In this document: in pieces, positions 36,771-48,700 of the stretch | Layout of the letters: each line of letters starts with the position of its first letter | Position numbering within the stretch: position 1 is the first letter of the stretch | Notes under the pieces: generated by a model | What the model was told of the DNA's origin: nothing | Databases searched by the model: none | What the model saw: the letters and a program-made list of their open reading frames with translations, nothing else | Translations under genes and position numbers: made by a program | Assembly: GCA_026260175.1 (NCBI GenBank) | Contig: JAKCWW010000185.1 | Coordinates: 68,717 to 132,716, forward strand | Direction of reading: 5' to 3' | From: Reticulitermes lucifugus | Taxonomy: Eukaryota > Arthropoda > Insecta > Blattodea > Rhinotermitidae | Length of the DNA stretch: 64,000 nucleotides

Positions 36771-39700
36771 TGTCTGTCTTAGCATTTATTATCCAGCATG
36801 CAATGCGCATGGGCCGTATTATATTGTCTGTGGCCTGTTTGTGTCTACCATATTTTTCGACATTATTTCACAAAAGGCACGATTTTCGGAATAACGTTTT
36901 TGACATAAAATGTGTTTCTATTTTTTGTCTAAAATATTTACCATGCTAAGAAGAATTAAGCGAGATATTATCATAAATGTACATAGGTCTTCATGTAAAG
37001 TACCCGTTATTTTTATCAGATTTTAATCAAACTTGAATTTCCTCAATAGATTTTTGAAAAACGCTCCAATATCAAATTTGATGAAAGCCTTCCAGTGGGA
37101 GCTGAGTTGTTCACGCTGACGGACAGACAGACATGGAGATAGGGCGAAACTAACAGTCGCTTTACGCAATTCTGCGAAAGCGCCTAAACAAACCAGTGAT
37201 GATAGCCGATGTCACAGCGGATTGTATCAATCCTACGTTTTACGACTTCTTTGTTAATAAGTGCGGCTATAAATATCGTGAGAATTAAGACTTGCTGCTG
37301 TTAAGTTCAAACGTTGAAGTTTTACTTCTGTGATAGAATACTGTTACCGATCCATTACAACTCCACCAGATAACGTGATGAGTAAAGTTTTGACTTCCCG
37401 GAATGAGCACACCTGTTTCAGCTTGTCACCAATATGAGGGAGATGTTATCACTACATCAGAGACTTAAAATAGTTGATGTGCTTTGTATTACATGATTGG
37501 TCAGTTCAAAATTCGGGGTCGACTGACTACCTCTCAAGTTTTACTGAACAAGTCGCTACGTTTATTCATTTCTGTGGGCCAGAGTAGTGTTACGAATTTC
37601 GGTAGTGATGCTAGTCTTGCAGCTATTTAAAAGCCGATACGTTTGCTTACTATATACTTACCTGCCACCCGTAAATAGAATAAACGAGAAGAGTGCAATT
37701 AACAAATCGATGGACATTGAACTTGGATATATGTTATATTATCTGCTGCCGATAATTGGAATGTAGTTGTGAAACACGTCATCGGAGTCATATAATTATC
37801 CACAGGAGTTATTTGTAGCGGCTCCTTCGCTTTCCAGCAAGCTCCGTGCAGAAGTTCGGGGCATTTGGGCATTCATGAATTAAATCATCAATCTGAGATA
37901 CTCGAAAAGGGTAAGGAGGGAAAGAGAGTGCAATTTGGTGGTTATAAAATGCCTTGTTGACAATTCCGTTTCTCGTAAGGAATATGTTTCTTATCGCGTT
38001 TCGACTCTGTATGAATTAATGTGGCAAAGCAAGTTATAGCCTCTTGATAAGATTTGTGCTGTATGACCCAACGATTAGTGCTTAATGAACACGCAGGCAC
38101 ACGCAATCATACACACACTCCCCACCACCCACTCTCTGTCCTAGTGTATCACATCCACGAAAATTTATCATTGCTTATTTCTGATAAATAATGAAACCAT
38201 TTCTTTATGAATCTTTCAGCAGAATACATTATACAAATTTTTATCCACACAAGACAGCCGTTGAAACTACGTTATAGTCCATTACGCTTGATAATTATTC
38301 ACGTAGAAGAATTTGGTGTTAATTGTCACGAATCGAAGTTCCTTAAATATAACATATTGATGCATATATTGTATGAGGAGCAGCATACAACCTCATTGAA
38401 ATGTCTCAGCTTTTCAACTGTAGCACTGCGTTTGCTTATTCCTAGGCATACGGAATAGTGGCATCTCTATTTAAAAAACCATGAATGTGTGGAATGGAAG
38501 GCTTCAGGACGATAGATTATAGCAGCAGAGGGGAAACGTCAACATCCGACGGAAAATTACATTTACTTAACGGTGAATTTTTTTCATTTTATTTTTTTCC
38601 TGGCTATCAAACAACTGTGAATGTATTGTCTTCCTCTATCCTATCTAAAAGCGTAAAGATAAAATATCAAAATTGTAGTTTTACGTGTTGTTGTAAAGAT
38701 GATTTTTGTACGGTAGTGCCATTTACTGGAAGCTTAGCAGTGTACTTCTTTCCCGTATTTAATTTGAGATATACACGTCTTACGCTTTTCTTTTTTGCGA
38801 GCAAAAAAAAAACCCTTCCTTGGATAATATCGAACATGCGTTGATCAGAGTTTATATTACGGCCTGCTTGGCTCGAACATTTCCAAATTGGATCACGATT
38901 CTTAGATTTTATTTCTCCCTCTCCAAATCCTCGTCCTTGAGATATGTGTTTATAAAATTAATTAGTATTTCACAGGTTAGTTCTAATGATTTGCATGTAT
39001 AAAGGACACAGTAATAATCGAAGGATAAATCTTGAAATCCTGGCACGAATGATACACGTGACTATAATTCTGTCAACCATTGGTAAGATGAAAATCATGT
39101 TAATGTGGTGTTTGGCTAAAAAAGGTTCAGGGATGAGTTGATGTTGCAGTCTTTGTGAATATCTTGATTCAACAGTTGAAGTGTGTTGATAAATATCATT
39201 AATACTTGGTTCTTCACAAGCGTAAAATACGTCGGCCTGTATTTCTGTCCTTAATAGTGCCTCCACGCTTCTGAACGTTACGTGTGTCAGGTTACTACTA
39301 CCCTATTATGTACGAGGTTTTCAAGTTATGACGCTGCGAATATGCTTGTAAATGCAGACAGGCCTGAACTAGTTCATAACTTACGCCGGGCTTACAAAGC
39401 GTCACATAACGAAAAACTTGTAGTATTTGAACTTCTGTTAATCACGTTTCAAGTAATTAACGAGAGCTAGGCTTAGTAGCTACGTGGACATTAATGATAA
39501 AGTTTATGAAGACTAAAATAATGTTTTTTATCTGCACTTTATCCATAGAAGATGTGATAATACGCGTTCATGACATCATTGCCAGAGGACTTCTTCACAG
39601 GACGGTGTACAGAACACTTTGTGCCCAATACATGAATACGGCAATTTTAAAGATAAATTACCTCTGTTTCAAAGCACAACGCATGAGGTTGAACAGGTGT

Positions 39701-42700
39701 GTTGAAATAAAGCTATGAAGGTTAACTAACTTGGCATCACGCGGAGTTGGTTTAGCTCCGCTTACCGGCCTATTATTCTCGGAAATAATCCACACTGTCC
39801 ACTGGGTGAACCTCTGAGATGGGTGGTGAAGAGAGAAGTCGCAGTCGTTCTGCTCTGTAGCCTGTACTAACCGAAATTTTACGATCCCTCAGAACGGAAT
39901 ATCACCAGTAATTTGAAATTTTTATAGACTAAAATGTTCACAGAAATCACAGTATTATAACGTAAATATTACTTTATATTGAAAAATATACCTACGTTAT
40001 AAGCCTCTGCTTCTTATAGGCATATTCCTTCCTTATATGAATAAAAGTCGTTATCCTTTTTTAATTTATTAAATGTGACCAATGTAACTGATAACGGAAT
40101 ATATGTTTTCGAGCTCTGCCCTGGGACTTGTGGCATAGTGATATACAAGTTCCAACCAGGTTCACATGTTACCAATGATACGTTATATAAAATATTTCGG
40201 GCTTTCTCGGGCCTTTCGTTATTCGCATAGACATCTTCGTTTATAGATTCGTTTATTTTATGATTGTGACAGTCAGAAAATGAAATAATACTGAGAGCTG
40301 TAACGCTACTTGTGTGTTGCGAGGTAGGACGGTACTGCATGACCACGTCATGCGGTGAGTTGAGAATTTATTGAAAGAGCCAGGGAAATTGGGTTCAGCT
40401 GGGCTATGGAAACAAATTCGAATTTCCTCGAGGATTTTCGAAGGAGCCCCTCCCAGAAACAGCTGAAGGTAACACCTGACACATGTGGCGTCTGATATCT
40501 GTGTACCTTTCTTCAAAGGCCAAATAATATCAGATGTTCCTAGAGTGTGGGTAAATAGTTCACTTCGAGATTATTGACATCTATGCACTACAAGGAACCT
40601 GAATTAATGAGACGATAGTCAGAGCAAATTATAAATATATCGAACCTCATTCCGTCTAGAACAAAAAACAGTCGGTCTTCGGTCGGGTGTGCATAAGAAA
40701 TTTGAAAGCAAATTTCGGGGTCGGGCCGAGGTGAAATTCTAAAATATCAGCACATGCGAACCTTTAATTCTGCACAGGGCTATATACTTCAGAATTCTTG
40801 TGAAGTAGAATTTCTAGCACCATAATATTTGTCATCCCTTTCTGAAGGGAAATGGGCGGCGAAATCTCAACTTATTTTTTGGCCTTATACCTTCAAATTT
40901 GCCTAAGACGACATAGAAAAATATTTTTCTAGTTCTGTGATTAGACCAACATTGAGAGTTTTTTTTTTTGCAGTGAGGTTTGTATCACACAAACTGCCTC
41001 CTTCTTCCCTGAAATTATATGCTATATGTACAGTAATTTAATATTTATCTTGCTTGTTTTCGTAGATCCTCATGTCAGAGTTGCAGGACGACGGGATGGT
41101 GTGAAGGTGGCTAAGGAAAGGGTAATGGAAGTCCTAGACACCAGGGTAATTATTCATTTACTTAATAACACCGTGTGTATGTATTTGTGTACACAGAGTG
41201 GCTGTGGAAATAGAAACTGACTTGGCATGGAATTTTATTTTGTGTTTTGTCTTGTTGCTCAGGTGCACAGCCCTTACAACTTTACATATTTGCTTGTGCA
41301 TTTCCGTATTTTCTTTTTGCATTGTTCATAATAATCCTAGTACTTACAGTGACATTCCAAATAAAATTAAAATATTTGTAAAGTACAAATATAAAAATGC
41401 GTGTATGCCTAATCCACTCATAAAAGTTCGGAAATGTAAAAATAAACTGAAGGAGCCGGGGTAGCGCAGTTCATATAGTGACTAGACTACGGGCTGGACG
41501 GTCCGGGGTACGAATCCCAGTAGGTACAAGAGATTTTTTCTCTTCTCCAAAACGTCCAAACCAGTTCTGGTACCCACGCAGCCTCCTGCAGCGGCCTGGA
41601 AGTGAAGTGAACCACGTACCTCCATCTAATGTCGAGGTTAAGAATGAGTGGAACTATACCTCTACTCCCCCTATATGCTTTCATGGCGTGGACATGGAAC
41701 TATATTCAACTGCCCCTTTTCAGTTGTACTTTTGTAAGTAGACACTAAATGCAGATGAGTACATAGTATGGCTTCATGAACATAACTGATAATGAGAATG
41801 GTAGTATAATACAATATTTAAAATTAAAGTAACAATACAGAAGTATGAGATGCAAGATTAAGCATATTTGAAATTCTCATTTAAATTGCATAAACAATGT
41901 CAACGAAATATCACGTGTCTATAGGACTTCCCTATTTTCCTTGTAGGGGGTGGGGTATATGGGCAGGTGGAGAGTTTCTAAATCAGTCATGAGCAACCAT
42001 AAAATAAACTGCAATTTATAGCTAGCTGTAGTGTGAGATAGCCTTTGCTAAAAGTGTATCCAGAATAAGGATTAAAATTTCAAATTTCTCTAATAATGCA
42101 AAAACCTCTACAATATAAATATGTATGCAAAATAAGCATTATGATTTTAGACTTTTAACAATGCAAGAAAGGAAGATTTTTATATATTCATGTTTTGCAA
42201 AAAAGGAATATGATTACTGGTTTGACTATTTGAGTTCTGCAATGAATGTACTTGTTTCAGGGCAACCGTGTGACAATGAAACTGGACGTGAGCTATACTG
42301 ATCACTCACACATCATAGGGAAGGGAGGGATGACCATCAAGAAAGTGATGGAGGAGACAGGCTGTCATATTCATTTTCCAGACTCTAACCGCAGTAACAT
42401 AAATGAAAAGAGCAACCAGGTGTCTATAGCGGGGGAGTTGGAAGGTGTTGAAAAAGCAAGGGCCCGTGTTAGGGTAGGTCCATATTTGATAAGAGTGTAT
42501 TAAGTGAGTTAAGCCTGCAAAGTGCGTCTGGTTAGAAAAGGCTGCTACATATATCATGAAACTGTCAATTCTGAAGCCTCCTTTTTAGGTTTATAAAGTA
42601 AGAGTCCATTCTGGTTTATATTATGATCAAAGTGATCAGTCACTAAGGATTCAGACTAAATTTATTTGTATTCATAGAACTCAAGTACTTTACTCAAGGG

Positions 42701-45700
42701 AAGCAATTATCTTTCAACACACTTATAATTTAAACAATTTTGTACTTATTTTACCTAATTACACCTCATATTTTAATGTGTATCTTTGTGCTGCTTGTAA
42801 GTCCACCACTGTTAAGATGCATCCAGGCTACTCATGCTTTGATTAACGTTCTTGCTCTGGCTTGTATGCCTCCATTAATGTGGACGGTTTCATGAACCTG
42901 AGCCCAAACAACGTGATGTACTGGAGTCCTGAGCTTGGGTGGCCTAGGACAGAGGTAATACTTCAAAGAGGGACTCACTGATAGGGCACTATATTTCGAA
43001 TATTTGAAGCCACTGAATGAGCAGTCTGTACACAGCTGGCAACTATTATTCCAAGTATCATTTGCATGAACACAAACACCAGCACAAGAATGAGCATGAG
43101 CAAGAACAGGAGTAGTCTGAATGCACCTTTACATGGAGCATGACATGAGTAATATGACAAAGTTCTGGGATAGAAATGATGGCAACAACATTCTGACAAG
43201 GTAGGTTACAGCCTTCTTCATGTCAAGACATGCATGCTACCTACACACACACACAGTAAATATATCCAGCTGCAATGAGACTATCAGGTGTGTGAAATCC
43301 CAAAGGAGAGTACAGTGCATGGAAGGTTCCAAAGTGGGGAAACTGATAACTTCAAGCACAGAGTTAATATAAAATTATGCTGTCAGTTGGAGAGATTGGG
43401 GTTGGAAATGCTGCAGCTCAGATTGTGTATGGCGAACAGAGGATAATGCGTTCCAAAGTGTTTTGAGTGGCATCAAAGGTTCAGGGATACTTGCAGATGT
43501 TCGCAAGATACCATTGCAGTGGATGGGCTGCAGCATCATAGAAAAAGGATAATGGGAGACAGTTACAGGAACCAAGCACTCTGATCATCATCATATAATA
43601 CAGATAATTACAAGGGAATATTAATTTATGGTTGGTAGCTGCCACAACATCCTCAGTCAAATATGAACAGATATTATTTCATCCAACATGCTGTATCAAA
43701 ATTACTGAAGTAGGCACAATTCAGTATATTCTTGTGATTAGTGTTGAGCTCGTCAGCACAGCAAGTAATGTGGGAATTCTCTGAACGATTACCAATTTTA
43801 ACTCACATTGAAAATTGCATTTTATGAGGTGGTGGAATTGGTGTGAATAAATATATGAACTCAGAAATATGTACCTGGTGAAGGGCAGTATTTTGAAGGG
43901 AACAGCATATACAGGCTGTCTACAGCTGTCATCTCAGAGATGGTTCATGTTCCAATACTTTATGAAGCGCCTGTACATATATAACTACTGTAGGGAACTG
44001 GTCAGAGCATAACAGATGCTTGCCAAACTAAATGTGCATGCAGTGTACACTGTTAGGTTTGATAAAACCAACAAATAATCCGTAAACACAACATATATTA
44101 TCAAGAATATTAACAGCTACATGTTTCGGTTAGGTCTGAAATTTCATGAAAGTACCACCTGATCCAAATGAAGAGGTGAGTTCCATCTTGGTACTTTCTG
44201 GACATCTACAATACTTGTGTTTGATCTTTCCAAACATGATATCACATTCTCCAGCATTTATTTAACACAAACACACTTGAAAATTGGATATTAAACATAG
44301 TTATGATAATTACTCCAGCTAGGATTTCAGTATCTGCTATTTTTAAATACCAATGAAATTTATTGTTTTCTTCACAGAAATTGACTCCATTGATCTTCAG
44401 CTTTGAATTACCAATAGTAGGAACACTGCAGCCTCTCCCTGATAGAAATTCTCCATATCTGAGAAGCATCCAGGAAAAGTACAATGTTCATGTCATGTTT
44501 CGAAACTGTCCCAAACTGTATGGCACCATGGTAGTTGTAAAGGGCTGTGAATGGGAGATGGCTATGGTAAAGGAAGCAACTCTCTTGGTGATTAACCACA
44601 TGTGTGATTCTCTTGCTGTAAGTAATTTGAATTGCTGACATTTTACTCTACTTTTTTAGGTCTTATCTAGTTTCTATTAGGAAGCAAAATGAGTATTTAT
44701 GTCCCTCCTTGGAAAAACTGTATTAAAAAACAGATGTTGTACTAACTCTTTAAAGGTTAGGTTTGAGTTTCTCACAGCGGTACTGATGAAGATTCAAGTC
44801 TTCTGGGATGTGACATATTGCCAATTGGTAAATAGTTACCCCTGTTTCAGAAAAATGTAGTGTCTCTGACATATCAGTAACTGTTTACCAGTTGACATGT
44901 TGTAACAATGCAGAAGAACTGAGTCTTTAGATTAAGAATTACTCGCCATTTATTGGCTCTTTCCATGTTTAAATTTGTTGGGAAGAGGAATCAGAATGTC
45001 ATAATTTCTATTCCTATTTTGAAACAACAAAACAAGTCCATTAAGGTAAAGGTAACTAATTTTTTAATAATAAAGTGGGTTAAAACTTACGGATTTTAAG
45101 TGCAAGAGCAATTCATGACAAATAATTTGTCTTCAATTATATGTGGTTGCAATCGTTAGCACTATAATGCATAATTAGAATCGAAGGTGTCTGCATCTTG
45201 AATTATTCACATTCTGTGTAAATTCATTAACAAAGGATTTAAGGTTAGGCAGATATGTTATTTCTTGAAAAAAATATTTGCCCCCTAACATCTGCCATGC
45301 ATTGTTTTATAGAATGCTAGTTTTTACTAAATAAAATAAATAATTTACAAAATTTGATACAAATTTTGCAAGTCTATAAATAAGGCCATTCCCCGACTTA
45401 CTACCATCCCACTTATGCTCAACTGAAGATATGACCACAGTTTCCTTAAGAAAATTTCAATTCAAACTACTATAAAAATGTCATTAAAATTTCATGTCAA
45501 ACTACAGTTCAAATTGTGCACACAGTGTTGGTTATCACAACGTCCATTTTTGGGGCCAAGAGAAAATCTACTTATTATAATCCCCCTAGACCTGCTGCAG
45601 GGTGTATATTCCACCTCATTTTGTATTTTTGACTTACAACCAGGCGTTCAGAACATATCCTGTTCATAAGTCAGGGAGTATTTGTGTATGTGTTTTTATT

Positions 45701-48700
45701 TATGTGTTACTTTTCTCATTCTGGAGTTATAGACACTTATTTTCTTTTGTATTTGGATACTGATACTTGTTAGTAAACTTGTATTCCTCTTTGGACATAT
45801 GTTAGTGAGACTGCAGTATTCTGGGACATGATGCTGAGTAGTATGGTAGATGGTTAAGTGTTGAAGTGAGTCAAATTGAGAATTGTCTGGTTATTTGGAA
45901 GAAGGGAGAAGAGGCAAGGCTGTTCCTTTTTTAGGACATGGAAGGAATAGTATTAATTATTGTTGCATAGGGCATGGAGAGAAGAGTTTTCCTTTCACAG
46001 GGAACAGAAACACGAGAAACATGGCAAGTGGCTTTCAGGAAAGGGTGGTGGGGACAGGAATGTGAAAGAATGTGAGGAAAAAGGAAAAAAGGCAGGGAGG
46101 ATGAAGAAAGGGAATGGGAGGTAAGACGAAAGGGTGTCCTTGGAAAGGGCAGCTAAAGGAGGCCCTTACAAGTAAGGGCAGAGAGAACCCAGACATGGCT
46201 TTTCTTTAGAAAGAGGCCTCTTCTCTTCTCTGGGCTAATGATGCAGTCTCATGTGTCTGGATTTTGGTGTTCTAAATTTGAATTTGTTGATCCTTGTTCA
46301 CATTGTGTTCTGCAACAACTACAAAAATTATGTCTCTTCTTTAGTGTGCATAAGGACATATATTGACATGGAATTTTACACCATGCTCTGCCGTGCGGAC
46401 TATGTTTAATTGCCCCACAATACACTATTTTATATGTGCTAGAATTCCATGTTATACCATGATGTCCCATCCAATCGCATGATGTGTTTTTATTCGTCTG
46501 TGCCTCTGTCCTGGAGTAGCTGACTTCACTCAGCACTTCCAGTGTGTACTGTTTCCATTGTCCCCCTTCATCCTCTTCCTAATCCTTGGTTCTGACCCAT
46601 ATACTACACCTGTCTTCCATGACCTGTTTCCCTACTCTCTTCTTCTATATGACCAGCTGCTTCCAACTTGGTTTCACTTCAACTATGAAGACAGAGGCAC
46701 TATGTTCTTCTGAAACACTAGTAGCCATGTACAAGACTGCATGGCATCACATCCCAGAAGAAAGTGATATAATATTGACTGCTGTGAAAATCTCGGAAAT
46801 CTCACATGCAATAATATCTGTGTTTAAAATGTTAAAACAATGGGCATGAATGGAATAATACAGTGATGTCCAAACTAATACTTTAGTCGATCAAAATCGT
46901 TAATGAATACAGCACAGAGTTATTAGTGCCCTGCAACAATATTTTATTTTAAAAAAATCACAAGGTTATATTATGTTTGAGTGGGTATTTAGAGAGGTAG
47001 TAATTAAGTGTTGCTATAGAATAAACTAGTGAGGTACAGTACAGTAGGTTTTTGTAGGCTTTTGCAGAGGTACATTTGAGGTCACCATTCTTGTGGGGTG
47101 TAAAGCCACATCACTTGGTGGTTGGTGCTATATATTTTTGAGGCCCATATTGGTTTCACTTTCAAGGGTCACATGGCCCATTCTTCATGGACCATTTGAC
47201 CCCTTGAAGATAAGACCAGTATGGGTCTCAAAAGGTTGGGCACCAATCATTAAGTGCTGCGAGCTACATCGCAGAAGAATGGAGACCTCAGTCCAAAATG
47301 TTGCTGTTTGCAGACTCAAATTCAGGTGCACATGACGATGGAGATATCTCCACAACATCACAGTATTGTGTTGGGTAAGAACAGTAACAACTTGAAGCAG
47401 ATCATGCAACGCACCTCCACAGAGATTATGTTCCCTGATGCTGGCGATCCTAACATTCCAAACTTGAAGAAGAGCAACGTCTGTATTACAGGAACAATTC
47501 ATAATGTGTATCTTGCCAGGCAGCAGCTCATGGTATGTTCCTAAAATTCCTACACTGAATTGTTTACTTGCTAGGTTGCCTACATAACAGTATTCTGTTA
47601 CTCTTCATTCCTAATTATAAGGGTGTTTAAATTGTGAAGGATCAAGACAGAAAAGATGTAGCACAAGTGTGGAAAAGTGCCATGGAAAGAGACAACTTTG
47701 GGCACCAAAAAGCTGATAGAAGAATGATGATAAAATTGGGAGGAGAGAAATGAAAATGAAGTGTTTTGTCTAAGAAACACTTTTGTCAACTGACCCATAG
47801 TTCACTTGCTCTTCTTTTTTTTTTTTTTTTCAGAAGTTTCTCAGATCCATTTAGTTCTTTTGAGTTTGACAATATGTCAGTAGTTGATAGTTTTCTGCAC
47901 TGCACTGAAATATTGTATGCATATGAAATGTGCAGGTATGTAAATACTCATATGTATGCACAGGTTACTATATTTTAGCAATTACTTTAAGTACAGGGCC
48001 AACTGTATTACTCTCAACTCTGCTCACAGACTGTATTTCTGGGTTTTGTATGGTTCTCATACTAAATATTAATGATTCCCTGTACAGCATTGGCCAGTTC
48101 GTCTTTGTAATGGAGAAGCAACGAGTTTTTTGTGACGTACAAACTAAATTTTTAAAAATTAACTAACAAAACTACCATCAAACGAAACTATATTTATTGG
48201 ATAAAAATATCCTCTTAATAATAAGCTACATGTTTCGGCCCAAGAGGACCATCATCAAGCTTTATGTAAAAATATAAAAGGAACAAAAATGGTTATTATA
48301 ACATACACGTCTTTAGTGTTAGACTTCACCTTTACATGATTAATTTACAATTGTAAATTTTATTTGCAGTTTTCTTTAATGTAGCTTAAATTTGTATTAG
48401 TGGTGTTTTTTAGGATGTTGCAAAATGTTATCTTCTGAATATTTTAGTTTTTGTAATACTCCCTATTATGTTGTTCTGAAACATCTGTGACCAGCTACAA
48501 ACCTACGCCCCCACAACATCACAGAAGAGCAAAGACCTCTAATACCAACTTCTTTCTGAATGCTAGGGATCACTGCCAATTGTGCTTATGTTTGACCTGC
48601 CTGAGGACATGGAGGTAGATTCAGAACAAGTCTCACGACTCATGCGAATCTTGGACATCTTTATCAGCATCCGAAGCAAGCCCAAACAGAATGTGGTGTC

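Larger units (their letters stand above)
35393..41065 (+). other. BicC intron 3
   Basis: A 5.7-kb intron (GTTAGT...TCGTAG). Recognised content: an ATT microsatellite at about 36161-36187, the minus-strand dispersed repeat at 36610-37185 with its GT run, and a CA-rich patch near 38095-38130. I see nothing in 37190-38090 or 38140-41060. An open frame of about 119 codons at 38485-38844 has no recognisable features and is probably chance. Confidence 0.75.
44618..47313 (+). other. BicC intron 6
   Basis: A 2.7-kb intron. It contains an imperfect inverted repeat (about 44800-44905), a purine-rich block at 45880-46180 of no known type, a widespread repeat relic at 46675-46815 and a foldback at 47105-47260 close to exon 7. 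I recognise nothing in 44910-45870 or 46190-46670. Confidence 0.65.

Noticed and set aside
38485-38844. 119-codon open frame in intron 3.
   Set aside because: Aromatic- and lysine-rich composition from AT-rich DNA, no motif, no splice context; likely chance.
42306-42557. Minus-strand frame opposite the KH exon.
   Set aside because: Shadow of BicC exon 5.
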